NCBI RefSeq assembly: GCF_001678665.1
Contig: NZ_LZRP01000001.1
Coordinates: forward strand, 434,001 to 498,000
Length of the DNA stretch: 64,000 nucleotides
DNA from: Erythrobacter sp. QSSC1-22B
GTDB lineage: Bacteria; Pseudomonadota; Alphaproteobacteria; Sphingomonadales; Sphingomonadaceae
Reading direction: 5' to 3'
In this document: positions 34,117 through 44,411 of the stretch, piece after piece
How positions within the stretch are numbered: the first letter of the stretch is position 1
How the letters are laid out: every line of letters starts with the position of its first letter
Notes under the pieces: model-generated
Databases searched by the model: none
Told to the model about the DNA's origin: nothing
The model's input: the letters and a program-made list of their open reading frames with translations, nothing else
Translations under genes and position numbers: made by a program

Positions 34117-35481
34117 CTAGCGATTGCGGCCCTTCAACTTGGCCTTCTTGATGAGATCGCCGTACTGGTGCGCCAGCAGATGCGACTGGATCTGGCTGAT
34201 CGTATCGACCGTGACGTTCACGACGATCAGCAGGCTCGTACCGCCAAGGAACAGCGGAATGCCAGTCTGGGCAATCATGTATTCCGGGATCACGCAGACC
34301 AGCGCCAGATAGATCGCGCCAACCACGGTGATCCGCGTAAGCACGTAATCGAGATATTCCTCGGTCCGCTTGCCCGGACGGATGCCCGGAATGAAGCCGC
34401 CGTTCTTCTTGAGGTTGTCAGCGGTTTCCTCGGGATTGAAGACCACCGCGGTGTAGAAGAACGCGAAGAAGATGATGCCGGCCGCATAAAGCGTCATGTA
34501 GAGCGGCTGGCCGTGAGCCAGATACTGGTTGAGCGCCACGATCGTACCGCCGAACCCGCTGTCGGTATCGACCGAACTGCCGGCGAACTGGCTGATGGTG
34601 AGCGGCAGCAGCAGCAAAGAACTCGCGAAGATCGGCGGGATAACGCCAGCGGTGTTCAGCTTGAGCGGCAGGTGCGAGCGATCGGCCTGCATCATTCCGC
34701 GCTGCGTCGCGCGTTTGGGATACTGGATCAGCAACCGCCGCTGCGCACGCTCGACGAAGGAGATGATCAGGATCAGCACCACCACCATTATGATGAAGCC
34801 GATGATGATCCCCGGCGAGATCGAACCCGTCCTCCCGCCTTCGAACAGGTTCGAGGCGAATCCGGGGAACTGGGCGACGATGCCCGCCATGATGATCAGC
34901 GAGACGCCGTTGCCGATGCCGCGACTGGTGATCTGCTCGCCCAGCCACAGCAGGAACATCGTCCCGCCGACCAGCGAAATGACCACGCCAATGCGGAACG
35001 CCATGCCCGGATCTATGACCGCGTTGAGGCCGTTCGATGCGCCGAAGCTCTCGAGCCCGGCGGCCAGGAACCAGCCCTGGATCGAGCACAGGAACACGGT
35101 GCCGTAGCGGGTGTACTGATTGAGCTTCTGGCGACCGGTGCTGCCCTCTTTCTTGAGCGCGGCGAGCGTGGGATGCAGCGCACTGGCGAGCTGGACCACG
35201 ATCGAGGCAGTAATATAGGGCATCACGCCGAGCGCGATCAGGCTCATCCGCTCCAGACTGCCGCCGGTGAACATGTTGAACATGTCGAGAATGCCACCCT
35301 GGGTGGTCTCGGCCAGCTGGGCGAGGACCCGCGGGTTGATACCCGGGAGCGGCACAAAGCTGAGAAAGCGGAACACGATCAGCGCGCCGATGGTGAACCA
35401 GATACGCTGGCGCAGCTCGGTGGCCTTGGAGAAATTCGCGAGGCTCATCTGGCTCGCAATATTGTCGGCGCGTGATGCCAT
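34117..35481 (-). CDS. secY: Preprotein translocase subunit SecY
   Basis: Channel-forming subunit of the Sec translocon in the inner membrane, 454 residues with ten predicted membrane helices. Family landmarks: LRQRIWFTIGALIVFRFLSFVPLPGI at helix 1, GGSLERMSLIALGVMPYITASIVVQL for the plug and helix 2, and RGMMQADRSHLPLKLNTAGVIPPIFASSLL in the middle. The C-terminus KKAKLKGRNR is normal. It follows rplO by about 110 bases in the spc operon. Confidence 0.97.
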   Translation of the reverse strand: MASRADNIASQMSLANFSKATELRQRIWFTIGALIVFRFLSFVPLPGINPRVLAQLAETTQGGILDMFNMFTGGSLERMSLIALGVMPYITASIVVQLASALHPTLAALKKEGSTGRQKLNQYTRYGTVFLCSIQGWFLAAGLESFGASNGLNAVIDPGMAFRIGVVISLVGGTMFLLWLGEQITSRGIGNGVSLIIMAGIVAQFPGFASNLFEGGRTGSISPGIIIGFIIMVVVLILIISFVERAQRRLLIQYPKRATQRGMMQADRSHLPLKLNTAGVIPPIFASSLLLLPLTISQFAGSSVDTDSGFGGTIVALNQYLAHGQPLYMTLYAAGIIFFAFFYTAVVFNPEETADNLKKNGGFIPGIRPGKRTEEYLDYVLTRITVVGAIYLALVCVIPEYMIAQTGIPLFLGGTSLLIVVNVTVDTISQIQSHLLAHQYGDLIKKAKLKGRNR

Positions 35482-35594
35482 GGCTTAAATGTCGATCCTA
35501 GCGTCTGCGTATGATGGGCGCCGGCCCGTCCCGGCAGACAGGACAGATAGGGAGCAGGGTCCGCAATGTCGAACCCCGCTCCCGATTTTTCCGA

Positions 35595-36131
35595 TTATTC
35601 GGAAGCAGTCTTGGCTGCAGCGTGCTTGCCGGTCTTGTTCTCGTTGGGCTTGCCGCTGACCTTCTTGACCTTGACGACGTCGACCGAACCGCCTGCCTTC
35701 TCGACCGCTTCGATGGCACCCTTGGAGGCGCCGGCAACGGTCAGCTTGAGCTTGCTGGTCAGTTCGCCCTTGCCGAGCAGGCGCAGACCGTCCTTGCCGC
35801 CGCGCGCGAGGCCAGCGGCCTTGAGCGCTTCGTGGTCGATCGTGCCCTTGGCGTCGAGCTTGCCGGCATCGATGAACTTCTGGATCATCCCGATGTTCAC
35901 TTCGGAAAAGTCCTTGGCGAAGGGGTTGTTGAACCCGCGCTTCGGGAGCCGCATGTGGAGCGGCATCTGGCCGCCCTCGAAGCCCTTCACGGCGACGCCC
36001 GAACGGCTCTTCTGGCCCTTCTGGCCACGGCCCGCGGTCTTGCCCTTGCCCGAACCGATGCCGCGTCCAACGCGCATACGGCTCTTGCGAGCGCCGGGAT
36101 TGTCGCGGATTTCGTTGAGTTTGAAAGTCAT
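35595..36131 (-). CDS. rplO: 50S ribosomal protein L15
   Basis: Late-assembly large-subunit protein. 178 residues, longer than the E. coli 144 through an Ala/Lys-rich C-terminal tail (after [16 protein letters not shown]). Start [39 protein letters not shown] is diagnostic. Precedes secY. Confidence 0.97.
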   Translation of the reverse strand: MTFKLNEIRDNPGARKSRMRVGRGIGSGKGKTAGRGQKGQKSRSGVAVKGFEGGQMPLHMRLPKRGFNNPFAKDFSEVNIGMIQKFIDAGKLDAKGTIDHEALKAAGLARGGKDGLRLLGKGELTSKLKLTVAGASKGAIEAVEKAGGSVDVVKVKKVSGKPNENKTGKHAAAKTASE

Positions 36132-36234
36132 GGGTGCACTCGCTTTCGCTTTGTTCGCGCTGATTGTGTCTCGATTTCCGCCGGGTGCGGAAACAAGGAT
36201 CGGCCCCCCGCGTCGGCGGGGGGCTCGATGTCTC

Positions 36235-36429
36235 TTAGATCACCTCGACCATGTGCGGCAATTTTGCAATCGCGCCGCGCACCTCGGGGGTGTCCTCGAT
36301 CTCGACGGTCTTGTGCATCTTGCCAAGGCCCAGACCGGTGAGGATCTTCTTCTGGCTCTCGGGACGCCGGATCGGCGAACCGATCTGCCGGATGGTGATC
36401 GTGTCGTTCGTTTTCTTGTTCTTGACCAT
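36235..36429 (-). CDS. rpmD: 50S ribosomal protein L30
   Basis: 64-residue small L30 of the bacterial type, with [28 protein letters not shown]. Only 5 bases after rpsE. The C-terminus [21 protein letters not shown] is usual. Assignment firm from length, sequence and place in the spc operon. Confidence 0.95.
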   Translation of the reverse strand: MVKNKKTNDTITIRQIGSPIRRPESQKKILTGLGLGKMHKTVEIEDTPEVRGAIAKLPHMVEVI

Positions 36430-36434
36430 CTGTC

Positions 36435-37352
36435 TTACTCCGCGACCGCTGCGGCGTCGACTTGCGCCTCGGGTTCGCTGGCGCCACCGCGGCCGAGCAG
36501 GTCGGAGACCTTCTTGCCGCGACGCTGGGCCACAGACTTCGGCGAAGTCTGGTTCACCAGCGCGTCGAAGGTGGCGCGGATCATGTTGTAGGGGTTGGAC
36601 GAACCGACCGACTTGGTCACCACGTCGGCAACGCCCAGGCTTTCGAACACGGCACGCATCGGACCACCGGCAATGATCCCGGTACCCGCAGGTGCCGAAC
36701 GAACATTGACCTTGCCCGCACCGAACCGGCCCTTGCCGTCATGGTGAAGCGTGCGGCCTTCCTTGAGCGGAACGCGGATCATCTTCTTGCGTGCAGCAGC
36801 GGTTGCCTTGGAAATGGCTTCCGGCACTTCGCGCGCCTTGCCGTGACCGAAGCCGACCCGGCCCGAGCCGTCGCCGACCACGACCAGAGCGGCGAAGCCG
36901 AAGCGCTTACCACCCTTCACGGTCTTGGAGACGCGGTTGATGTGGACCAGCTTCTCGATGATGCCGTCGTCTTCTTCCTGGCGTCCACCGCCACGACGGT
37001 TGTTGTCACGACCTCCACCGGGGCCGCCACGACCGCGATTGCCGCCGCCGGGGCCACCCGGGCCGCCGCGACCACCGCCGCCGCCACCGGGCCCGCCGCG
37101 TCCACGACCGGCATTCTGGCGATCGCGGGGCTGGCCTTCGGAAGCCTGGGCAGGCGACTGGTTGGCAGCAGCCTCGGAAGGCGTGTCGGCGATTGCCGGT
37201 TCTTCCTTGGTGACCGCATGCTCGGTTTCGGCCTTGGCAGGCTGGTCGATCTCGACCGGCTTGGCTTCGGACTTGGATTCCGTCGCCGTGGCCTCGGCTT
37301 CGGGAGCCTTGGTGTCGGGGGTCTCTGCGGATTTGTTGTCGTCAGCCATCAT
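36435..37352 (-). CDS. rpsE: 30S ribosomal protein S5 with a long N-terminal extension
   Basis: Decoding-fidelity protein at the mRNA entry site. The core from about residue 128 ([23 protein letters not shown]) to 285 is standard. It is 305 residues against 166 in E. coli: residues 1-75 are Ala/Glu/Pro-rich and acidic, and about 80-125 is a Gly/Arg-rich RGG-like tract. A short Ala/Glu tail ends the protein. The extension is in frame and begins at ATG 37352 or 37349, directly abutting the rplR stop, so the start is constrained by its neighbour. The extended tail may bind RNA or stay disordered outside the ribosome. Confidence 0.96.
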   Translation of the reverse strand: MMADDNKSAETPDTKAPEAEATATESKSEAKPVEIDQPAKAETEHAVTKEEPAIADTPSEAAANQSPAQASEGQPRDRQNAGRGRGGPGGGGGGRGGPGGPGGGNRGRGGPGGGRDNNRRGGGRQEEDDGIIEKLVHINRVSKTVKGGKRFGFAALVVVGDGSGRVGFGHGKAREVPEAISKATAAARKKMIRVPLKEGRTLHHDGKGRFGAGKVNVRSAPAGTGIIAGGPMRAVFESLGVADVVTKSVGSSNPYNMIRATFDALVNQTSPKSVAQRRGKKVSDLLGRGGASEPEAQVDAAAVAE

Positions 37353-37696
37353 CAGAACTCCAGCCCGCCTTCGCGGGCGGCGTCGGCCAGCGCTTTCACG
37401 CGGCCGTGGAACAGGAAGCCGCCGCGATCGAACACGACGGTAGTGACGCCGGCCTTCTTGGCGGCGGCGGCGATGTCCTTGCCAACCGATTTGGCGGCAT
37501 CGATATTGGCACCGGAATTCTCCGCGCCGAGCGTCGATGCGGCGGCGACGGTCTTGCCGGCGGCGTCATCGATGATCTGCGCGTAGATGTGCTTGCCGGT
37601 GCGGTGCACGGACAGTCGCGGCTTGCCGCCCGCACGGCTCTTGAGCGCAGTGCGGACACGCTGGCGGCGGCGTTCGAAAAGGGAAAGTTTGGCCAT
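37352..37696 (-). CDS. rplR: 50S ribosomal protein L18
   Basis: 5S rRNA-binding protein, 114 residues starting [19 protein letters not shown]. The frame is open further upstream, but that part is rplF read out of frame. Starts 1 base after the rplF stop and ends overlapping the S5 start (TGATG). The core [20 protein letters not shown] and [26 protein letters not shown] are typical. Confidence 0.96.
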   Translation of the reverse strand: MAKLSLFERRRQRVRTALKSRAGGKPRLSVHRTGKHIYAQIIDDAAGKTVAAASTLGAENSGANIDAAKSVGKDIAAAAKKAGVTTVVFDRGGFLFHGRVKALADAAREGGLEF

Positions 37697-37697
37697 G

Positions 37698-38231
37698 TTA
37701 CTTCTTCTTCCCTTCCTTGCGGAAGACGTACTCGCCCTGATACTTGATACCCTTGCCCTTGTAGGGTTCGGGCTTGCGCCAGCGGCGGATTTCTGCGGCG
37801 AACTGGCCAACGGCCTGCTTGTCGATACCCGAGATGATCACGGTCGTCTGATCGGGGGTGGCGACATCGAGGCCTTCGGGAATGTCGAGATCGACATCGT
37901 GGCTGTAGCCGAGCTGAAGCTTGAGCTTCCGGCCCTGCGACGCGGCACGATAGCCGACACCCGTGATCAACAGCGTCTTGGCGAAACCGTCGGTGACGCC
38001 CTCGACAAGGTTGGAAACCAGAGTGCGCTGCAGACCCCAGAAGGAACGAGCCTCCTTGGTTTCATTGGCCGGATTGACCTGAATCTCGTCGCCCTCGACC
38101 TTGTAGGCGATGTGATCCGACAGATGCAGGGTCAGAGTGCCCTTGGGCCCTTTGACGCTCAGCACGTTGCCATCGATATTGGCGCTAACCCCATTGGGGA
38201 TCGCGACCGGTCGTTTACCGATGCGGCTCAT
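37698..38231 (-). CDS. rplF: 50S ribosomal protein L6
   Basis: 177 residues with two repeated RNA-binding domains; start [15 protein letters not shown] and C-terminal [15 protein letters not shown] are diagnostic. The stop of rpsH overlaps its start by 1 base. Confidence 0.97.
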   Translation of the reverse strand: MSRIGKRPVAIPNGVSANIDGNVLSVKGPKGTLTLHLSDHIAYKVEGDEIQVNPANETKEARSFWGLQRTLVSNLVEGVTDGFAKTLLITGVGYRAASQGRKLKLQLGYSHDVDLDIPEGLDVATPDQTTVIISGIDKQAVGQFAAEIRRWRKPEPYKGKGIKYQGEYVFRKEGKKK

Positions 38232-38626
38232 CAGTACACCTCCGCCAGCACTTCGCCACCGACGTTCTCGGTGCGGGCTTCCGCATCGGAAAGCACGCCA
38301 CGAGGCGTCGAGACGATGGTGATGCCGAGGCCGTTGCGCACCGTCGGAAGTTCCTTGGAACCCGAGTAGACGCGGCGGCCGGGCTTCGAAACGCGCGAGA
38401 CGTGCTTGATAGCAGGCTCGCCTTCGAAATATTTCAGTTCGATCCGCAGCGCCTTGTGCTTGCCGCTGGAGTCCTCGGAGAAGCCACGAATGTAGCCCTC
38501 GCGCTGGAGCACTTCCAGGACGTTCGCGCGCAGCTTGGACGCCGGCGAAAGCACGGAGTCCTTCTTCGCCTGCTGGCCGTTGCGGATACGGGTGAGCATG
38601 TCACCCAGGGGATCGGTCATTGCCAT
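38231..38626 (-). CDS. rpsH: 30S ribosomal protein S8
   Basis: 131 residues; central 16S-binding protein and, in E. coli, the feedback repressor of the spc operon. [15 protein letters not shown] at the start and the conserved [20 protein letters not shown] near the end are intact. Eleven bases after rpsN. Confidence 0.97.
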   Translation of the reverse strand: MAMTDPLGDMLTRIRNGQQAKKDSVLSPASKLRANVLEVLQREGYIRGFSEDSSGKHKALRIELKYFEGEPAIKHVSRVSKPGRRVYSGSKELPTVRNGLGITIVSTPRGVLSDAEARTENVGGEVLAEVY

Positions 38627-38637
38627 CGTCTAGTTCC

Positions 38638-38943
38638 TCACCAGCTCGACTTGGTCAGGCCGGGAATCAGGCCCTTATTGCCCAGATTCCGCAGCTCGAT
38701 CCGGTTGACGCCGAACTTGCGGTAATAGCCGCGGGGGCGGCCGGTGGTCGCACAGCGATTGCGCACGCGGGTCGGATTCGCATTACGCGGAATCTCGGCC
38801 ATCTTCAGGCGCGCCATCAGCCTATCGCTCTCGTCGAGCGAGGAGTCGTCTGCAATTGCCTTAAGCTTTTCATACTTAGCGGCATATTGCTTCACGAGCT
38901 TCTTGCGACGCTCGTTCTTGTTGATCGAACTCAGTTTCGCCAT
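38638..38943 (-). CDS. rpsN: 30S ribosomal protein S14 (zinc-independent form)
   Basis: 101 residues, the long form without the CxxC zinc site. The C-terminus [41 protein letters not shown] is diagnostic. Located between rplE and rpsH as in other alphaproteobacteria. Confidence 0.97.
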   Translation of the reverse strand: MAKLSSINKNERRKKLVKQYAAKYEKLKAIADDSSLDESDRLMARLKMAEIPRNANPTRVRNRCATTGRPRGYYRKFGVNRIELRNLGNKGLIPGLTKSSW

Positions 38944-38971
38944 TGGACTTAAGTTCCTCTGCTAGCGGCCC

Positions 38972-39550
38972 TCAGGCGGCTTCTTTCTGCTCGGCCATGT
39001 GGCCAATGAACGGGAAGCCGAACAGGCGCAGCAATTCGCGCGCTTCGTCGTCGGTCTTCGCCGTGGTGGTTACGATGATGTCCATGCCCCGGACCTTCTC
39101 GATCTTGTCGTAGCTGATCTCGGGGAAAACGATCTGTTCCTTCAGGCCCATCGCGTAATTGCCGCGCCCGTCGAAACTCTTCGGGTTGAGACCACGAAAA
39201 TCTCGGATGCGAGGCATAGCGATCGTCACCAGACGGTCGACGAATTCGAACATCCGCTCGCGACGCAAGGTCACCTTGCAGCCGATCGGCATGCCTTCGC
39301 GCAGCTTGAACTGGGCGATCGACTTCTTGGCGATGGTGATGACCGGCTTCTGGCCGGCGATCAGCGCCATTTCATCGGCGGCGGTCTGGACCTTCTTCTT
39401 GTCCTGACTGGCTTCGCCCACACCCATGTTGAGTGTGATCTTGTCCAGACGCGGAACTTCGAGACGGTTCTTGTAACCGAATTTCTCGGTCATCGCCTTG
39501 ACGATCTCGTCGTCGTAGCGCTGCCTCATGCGAGGGGTATAATCAGCCAT
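38972..39550 (-). CDS. rplE: 50S ribosomal protein L5
   Basis: 192 residues, 5S rRNA-binding and P-site tRNA contacting. [20 protein letters not shown] start is chosen over the longer open frame, which only re-reads rplX. Motifs [11 protein letters not shown] and [20 protein letters not shown] are diagnostic. Overlaps rplX by 8 bases. Confidence 0.97.
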   Translation of the reverse strand: MADYTPRMRQRYDDEIVKAMTEKFGYKNRLEVPRLDKITLNMGVGEASQDKKKVQTAADEMALIAGQKPVITIAKKSIAQFKLREGMPIGCKVTLRRERMFEFVDRLVTIAMPRIRDFRGLNPKSFDGRGNYAMGLKEQIVFPEISYDKIEKVRGMDIIVTTTAKTDDEARELLRLFGFPFIGHMAEQKEAA

Positions 39551-39863
39551 CGATGGTCTCCCCGGACTTGACGGCGACGCGCACCTTCTTGCCGTCCTTC
39601 TCTTCGAAACGGACGCGGGTGGGCTTGCCGTCCTTGGGATCGGCCACGGCCACCTTGCAGATCGGCATCGCCGCGGCGAAGCGGTCGATCCCGCCCTGCG
39701 GGTTGGCCTGGTCGGGCTTGCGGTGACGGGTGGCGATGTTGACGCCATCCACGATCACCTTGCCTTCCTTGGGCATTACCTTGGAGACGGTGCCGGTCTG
39801 GCCCTTGTCCTTGCCGGACAATACCACGACCTTGTCGCCCTTCCTGATCTTTGCGGCGGCCAT
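39543..39863 (-). CDS. rplX: 50S ribosomal protein L24
   Basis: 106 residues. KOW motif [22 protein letters not shown] at the start. An assembly-initiator protein. Stop overlaps rplE and start overlaps the rplN stop. Confidence 0.97.
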   Translation of the reverse strand: MAAAKIRKGDKVVVLSGKDKGQTGTVSKVMPKEGKVIVDGVNIATRHRKPDQANPQGGIDRFAAAMPICKVAVADPKDGKPTRVRFEEKDGKKVRVAVKSGETIDG

Positions 39864-40231
39864 TACAGCACCTCCGGCGCGAGCGAGATGATCTTCATGA
39901 AGCCGCGGCCGCGCAGTTCGCGCACCACCGGGCCGAAGATACGGGTGCCGATCGGCTCTTCGCTCTTGTTAACGAGCACCGCGGCATTGCTGTCAAAGCG
40001 AATGACGCTGCCATCGGGACGGCGGACGTCCTTGCGGGTCCGCACGATCACGGCGCGATGGACGTCGCCCTTCTTCACCTTGGCGCGCGGCTGGGCTTCC
40101 TTGACGGAAACCACAATGACATCGCCGACGCTCGCGGTACGACGCTTCGACCCGCCCAGCACCTTGATGCACTGGACGCGCTTGGCGCCGCTGTTGTCCG
40201 CGACGTCGAGATTGGATTGCATCTGGATCAT
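39863..40231 (-). CDS. rplN: 50S ribosomal protein L14
   Basis: 122 residues, [31 protein letters not shown] start is nearly invariant in the family. It contributes to intersubunit bridges. First gene of the spc segment, 56 bases after rpsQ. Confidence 0.98.
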   Translation of the reverse strand: MIQMQSNLDVADNSGAKRVQCIKVLGGSKRRTASVGDVIVVSVKEAQPRAKVKKGDVHRAVIVRTRKDVRRPDGSVIRFDSNAAVLVNKSEEPIGTRIFGPVVRELRGRGFMKIISLAPEVL

Positions 40232-40287
40232 CGATCCGTCTTCCTTCTCATTGGCTTGCCGGAACCAGTCCGGCAGTTCCTAAAACG

Positions 40288-40578
40288 TCAGTTACTGGCG
40301 GCCTCGACCTCGAGATCCGCCTCGACCGCCTGGGTGCCGCCCGCGGTTACGCGATCCTTCACGAGCCAGGTCTTGGTCTTCGAAATCGGCTTGGTCTCCT
40401 CGATACGGACGACGTCGCCGAGCGTGTATTCATTCGTCTCGTCGTGAGCGTGATACTTCTTCGAACGACGGATGATCTTCCCATAGAGCGGGTGCTTCAC
40501 CTTGCGTTCGACCTTCACGGTCACGGTCTTGTCGGTCTTGTCGGAAGTGACGGTCCCGATCAGGATACGTTTGGGCAT
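40288..40578 (-). CDS. rpsQ: 30S ribosomal protein S17
   Basis: 96 residues. [47 protein letters not shown] is diagnostic. A short acidic C-terminal tail ([13 protein letters not shown]) extends the E. coli length. Last gene of the S10 segment. Confidence 0.96.
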   Translation of the reverse strand: MPKRILIGTVTSDKTDKTVTVKVERKVKHPLYGKIIRRSKKYHAHDETNEYTLGDVVRIEETKPISKTKTWLVKDRVTAGGTQAVEADLEVEAASN

Positions 40579-40588
40579 GGCCTACTCC

Positions 40589-40822
40589 TCAGGCTTTCGC
40601 TTTGGCGTCAGCATCGGAGCGCTTGGAGCGCTCGGTCTGAAGCGTCTTGATCTTGGCGATCGTGCGACGGACTTCGCGGATGCGCGCCGGCGCTTCGAGC
40701 TGGTTGGTGGCAGCCTGAAAGCGCAGGTTGAACTGCTCGCGCTTGAGCGTGGTGAGCTCTTCCGAAAGCTGATCGTCGCTCTTCTGGCGCAGATCGTCGG
40801 TCTTGGTCGAATTCTGGGCCAT
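40589..40822 (-). CDS. rpmC: 50S ribosomal protein L29
   Basis: 77 residues, helical hairpin at the exit tunnel where SRP and trigger factor dock. Core DDLRQKSDDQLSEELTTLKREQFNLRFQAATNQLE...RIREVRRTIAKIKTLQTER. Start MAQNS at 40822, overlapping the rplP stop (ATGATG also gives an alternative ATG 3 bases upstream). Confidence 0.95.
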   Translation of the reverse strand: MAQNSTKTDDLRQKSDDQLSEELTTLKREQFNLRFQAATNQLEAPARIREVRRTIAKIKTLQTERSKRSDADAKAKA

Positions 40823-41256
40823 CATTCGCCTCCCAGGTGCGAGGTGTCGCCAAAGCGGGCGATAACCTTCGTCTTGATCGGCAGCTTCATCGCTGCGCGT
40901 TCGAAGGCTTCGGCAGCCAGCGGGCCGGCAACGCCGTCGAGCTCGAACAGGATCCGGCCCGGCTTGACGCGGGCGGCCCAATATTCGACCGAGCCCTTGC
41001 CCTTACCCTGACGCACTTCGGCGGGCTTCTTCGAAACCGGCACATCGGGGAACACGCGGATCCACAGGCGTCCCTGACGCTTGATGTGGCGCGTGATCGC
41101 ACGACGCGCGGCCTCGATCTGGCGCGCGGTGATACGCTCGGGCTCCAGGGCCTTGAGGCCGTAGGAGCCGAAGTTCAGCGTGGTTCCGCCCTTGGCTTCA
41201 CCCTTGATCCGGCCCTTGAAGGCCTTGCGGAACTTGGTTTTTTTCGGTTGCAGCAT
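40822..41256 (-). CDS. rplP: 50S ribosomal protein L16
   Basis: 144 residues, A-site region of the large subunit. [19 protein letters not shown] start and [29 protein letters not shown] are diagnostic. Confidence 0.97.
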   Translation of the reverse strand: MLQPKKTKFRKAFKGRIKGEAKGGTTLNFGSYGLKALEPERITARQIEAARRAITRHIKRQGRLWIRVFPDVPVSKKPAEVRQGKGKGSVEYWAARVKPGRILFELDGVAGPLAAEAFERAAMKLPIKTKVIARFGDTSHLGGE

Positions 41257-41276
41257 TTTTTCTACCTATCCTGCAA

Positions 41277-41972
41277 TCAGCGAGCCGGTCGCACGCCGGA
41301 GGTCTGCGATTCCATCATCAGACGGTCTTGCGCAGTCGGATCGTGGCCGAGGATCTCGCCCTTGAAGACCCACACCTTGATGCCGATGATGCCATAGGCG
41401 GTCAGCGCCTCGGCTTCGGCATAGTCGATGTTGGCGCGGAGCGTGTGCAACGGCACCCGGCCTTCGCGGTACTGTTCGACACGCGCGATTTCGGCGCCGC
41501 CAAGACGACCACCACAAACGATCTTGATGCCTTCGGCACCCAGACGCATGGCAGACTGCATGGCGCGCTTCATCGCACGACGGAACGCGATCCGGCGGAT
41601 CAGCTGATCGGCGATCCCCTGAGCCACGAGCTTGGCATCGACTTCCGGCTTGCGGATCTCGACGATGTTGAGCTTCACGTCGCTGGCGGTCATCGATGCC
41701 AGCTTGACGCGCAGCTTCTCGATGTCCGCACCCTTCTTGCCGATGATGACACCGGGACGGGCAGCGTAGATCGAAATGCGGCACAGCTTGGCCGGACGCT
41801 CGATCACCACCTTGGAGATCGCAGCCTGCGGCAGCGACTCCATGATGAACTTGCGGATCATGATGTCTTCTTTGAGCAGCTGTGCGTAGTTCCGCCCTTC
41901 GGCGTACCAGCGGCTGTCCCAGGTGCGGTTGATCTGCAGACGCAGACCGATCGGATTGCTCTTCTGGCCCAT
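41277..41972 (-). CDS. rpsC: 30S ribosomal protein S3
   Basis: 231 residues; mRNA entry and helicase site. [26 protein letters not shown] start, KH domain [17 protein letters not shown], and C-terminal [16 protein letters not shown]. Starts 1 base after the rplV stop. Confidence 0.97.
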   Translation of the reverse strand: MGQKSNPIGLRLQINRTWDSRWYAEGRNYAQLLKEDIMIRKFIMESLPQAAISKVVIERPAKLCRISIYAARPGVIIGKKGADIEKLRVKLASMTASDVKLNIVEIRKPEVDAKLVAQGIADQLIRRIAFRRAMKRAMQSAMRLGAEGIKIVCGGRLGGAEIARVEQYREGRVPLHTLRANIDYAEAEALTAYGIIGIKVWVFKGEILGHDPTAQDRLMMESQTSGVRPAR

Positions 41973-41973
41973 C

Positions 41974-42351
41974 TTACGCCTCTTCCTCTTCGCGCACCAC
42001 GATCCGCAGCTTGCTGAACGGCTTCAGGATACGGGTGGACTTGCCACGACCGCGCGTGTGGAAACGCTTCATGGTGATCGACTTGCCGACGGAAGCTTCC
42101 GCAACCACCAGCGCATCGACATCGAGATCGTGATTGTTTTCCGCATTGGCGATCGCCGAAGCGAGCACCTTGCTGGCATCACGGGCCATCGCCTTCTTGG
42201 AGAAGGAGAGGATGTTCAGCGCCTCTTCGGCCTTCTTGCCGCGGATCAGTTCCGCGACAAGGTTCAGCTTCTGCGCGGAACCACGGATGGTGGTGCCGAC
42301 AGCAAGAGCCTCGTTATCGGCCACGCGGCGGGGAGACTTGGCCTTGCCCAT
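41974..42351 (-). CDS. rplV: 50S ribosomal protein L22
   Basis: 125 residues, lines the exit tunnel (macrolide region). [26 protein letters not shown] and the C-terminal beta-hairpin loop [27 protein letters not shown]. Overlaps rpsS by 1 base. Confidence 0.97.
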   Translation of the reverse strand: MGKAKSPRRVADNEALAVGTTIRGSAQKLNLVAELIRGKKAEEALNILSFSKKAMARDASKVLASAIANAENNHDLDVDALVVAEASVGKSITMKRFHTRGRGKSTRILKPFSKLRIVVREEEEA

Positions 42352-42626
42352 CAGCGCTTACCCTTCTTGTCCGAGGCGTGCCCCGGAAATGTCCGCGTCG
42401 GCGCGAATTCGCCGAGCTTGTGGCCGACCATCTCTTCCGAGACGGAGACCGGGATGAACTTGTGGCCATTGTAGACGCTGAACGTCAGACCGACGAACTG
42501 CGGCAGGATCGTCGAACGACGCGACCAGGTCTTGATGGGCTTGGAGCCACTGATGTCCTGCGCGTCTTCGGCCTTTTTCAAAAGGCTGAGTTCGACGAAC
42601 GGACCTTTCCAGACGGAACGAGCCAT
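42351..42626 (-). CDS. rpsS: 30S ribosomal protein S19
   Basis: 91 residues. [18 protein letters not shown] and [27 protein letters not shown] are diagnostic. Six bases after rplB. Confidence 0.97.
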   Translation of the reverse strand: MARSVWKGPFVELSLLKKAEDAQDISGSKPIKTWSRRSTILPQFVGLTFSVYNGHKFIPVSVSEEMVGHKLGEFAPTRTFPGHASDKKGKR

Positions 42627-42632
42627 TGGTCC

Positions 42633-43469
42633 TTACCTCTTCTTCTTGGCGTGGCGCGAACGGATGATCATTTTGTCCGTCTGCTTGTTGTTGCGGGTGC
42701 GGGCGCCCTTGGTAGGCTTGCCCCACGGCGTAACCGGATGACGGCCACCGCTGGTGCGGCCTTCGCCGCCGCCATGCGGGTGATCGACCGGGTTCTTGGC
42801 GACACCGCGGGTAAGCGGGCGACGGCCCTTCCAGCGGGTACGTCCCGCCTTGCCGAAGTTCTGGTTCTGGTTGTCCGGGTTGGACACGGCACCGACGGTG
42901 CCCATGCAATCCGCACGCAGATAACGCTGCTCGCCTGAATTGAGCCTGACGATCACCATCCCCCGATCACGGCCGACCAGCTGGACGTAGGCACCGGCAG
43001 AACGGGCGATCTGCCCGCCCTTCTCCGGCTTCATCTCCACATTGTGGCAAATGGTGCCGATGGGCATCTGGCCGAGCAACATCGCATTGCCAGGCTTGGT
43101 GTCGACGCGTTCGCCGGAAATCACCTTGTCGCCCACGGCAAGCCGCTGCGGCGCGATGATGTAAGCCAGTTCTTCATCGGCATATTTGATCAGCGCGATG
43201 AAGGCCGTGCGGTTGGGATCGTATTCGATCCGCTCCACGGTGCCCTCGACATCCCACTTGCGACGCTTGAAGTCGATATAGCGGTACTTCTGCTTGTGAC
43301 CGCCCGCGATTCCGCGCGAGGTCACATGACCTTTGTTGTTGCGGCCGCCCGTCTTGTGCTTGCCCTCGGTCAGAGACTTGATCGGGCCACCCTTGTGGAG
43401 CCCCGACTTGTCGACCAGGATCAAGCCACGGCGTGCGGGGCTCGTCGGTTTATAATTTTTGAGTGCCAT
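42633..43469 (-). CDS. rplB: 50S ribosomal protein L2
   Basis: 278 residues, peptidyl-transferase-centre assembly protein. [38 protein letters not shown] and the C-terminal [29 protein letters not shown] with the conserved His are all intact. Confidence 0.98.
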   Translation of the reverse strand: MALKNYKPTSPARRGLILVDKSGLHKGGPIKSLTEGKHKTGGRNNKGHVTSRGIAGGHKQKYRYIDFKRRKWDVEGTVERIEYDPNRTAFIALIKYADEELAYIIAPQRLAVGDKVISGERVDTKPGNAMLLGQMPIGTICHNVEMKPEKGGQIARSAGAYVQLVGRDRGMVIVRLNSGEQRYLRADCMGTVGAVSNPDNQNQNFGKAGRTRWKGRRPLTRGVAKNPVDHPHGGGEGRTSGGRHPVTPWGKPTKGARTRNNKQTDKMIIRSRHAKKKR

Positions 43470-43483
43470 TGGTTCCTAGCCCC

Positions 43484-43792
43484 TCAGATACCGCTCGTGA
43501 TGTCGATCATTTCACCCTCGGCGAGGGTGACGATCGCCTTCTTCACGTCGGAACGCTTGTAGGGCCTGCCCTTCCAGCGTTTGGTCTTGCCCTTGGTCAC
43601 GATGGTGTTCACCCCTACGACCTTCTTGTCGTAGATTGCCTCGATCGCTTCCTTGATCTGCGGCTTGGTTGCATCGTTCGCGACCTTGAAGACGACCGCA
43701 TTGTGCTCGGACGCCATCGTCGACTTCTCGGTGATGTGGGGCGCGAGAATCACATCGTAGTGACGCGCGTCCACTTCCTGCTTCTTAGCCAT
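43484..43792 (-). CDS. rplW: 50S ribosomal protein L23
   Basis: 102 residues, exit-site docking protein for trigger factor and [30 protein letters not shown] is diagnostic. Start at MAKKQEVD, which overlaps the rplD stop by 8 bases. Confidence 0.96.
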   Translation of the reverse strand: MAKKQEVDARHYDVILAPHITEKSTMASEHNAVVFKVANDATKPQIKEAIEAIYDKKVVGVNTIVTKGKTKRWKGRPYKRSDVKKAIVTLAEGEMIDITSGI

Positions 43793-44408
43793 TGAACCGG
43801 GCCTCCAGCTTTGCGACCGCATCCTTAGTGAGGATCAGCGTGTCGTGCTTCAGGATGTCGTAGACATTGGCACCGACCGCCGGGAGCATGTTGATGCCCG
43901 GCAGGTTGCGTGCCGCCTTCTGGAAGCCGTCGTTCACGGTCTCACCGTCGATAAACAGGACCTTGCCGCTCCAGCCGTTCTTGTCGAACTGGCCCTTGAG
44001 CGCCTTGGTCTTGGCTTCGGTGAGATCGAGGTTGTCGATGACGATCAGGCTGTCCTTGGCCTTGCTCGACAGCGCCATCTTGAGACCGAGCGCACGGACC
44101 TTCTTGTTGAGCGACTGCTCGAACTCGCGCCGACGCGGGCCATGGGCCTTGCCGCCGCCGATGAAGATCGGAGCGCCACGATCGCCGTGACGGGCGCCGC
44201 CGGTGCCTTTCTGGCGGACAAACTTCTTACCCGTGCGGTTCACATCGGACCGCTCGCGTGCCGCGCGGGCAGTACCGCGGCGGTTCTCGAGCTGCCAGGT
44301 AACGACCCGGTGCAGGATGTCGGCACGCGGCTCGACCCCGAACACGGCATCGTCAAGTTCGATATCGCCCGACGCTTTGCCGTCGATATTCTGGACCTTC
44401 ACCTTCAT
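43785..44408 (-). CDS. rplD: 50S ribosomal protein L4
   Basis: 207 residues; tunnel protein and, in E. coli, feedback regulator of the S10 operon. The extended loop [50 protein letters not shown] is intact. Three bases after rplC. Confidence 0.97.
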   Translation of the reverse strand: MKVKVQNIDGKASGDIELDDAVFGVEPRADILHRVVTWQLENRRGTARAARERSDVNRTGKKFVRQKGTGGARHGDRGAPIFIGGGKAHGPRRREFEQSLNKKVRALGLKMALSSKAKDSLIVIDNLDLTEAKTKALKGQFDKNGWSGKVLFIDGETVNDGFQKAARNLPGINMLPAVGANVYDILKHDTLILTKDAVAKLEARFNG

Positions 44409-44411
44409 GGG

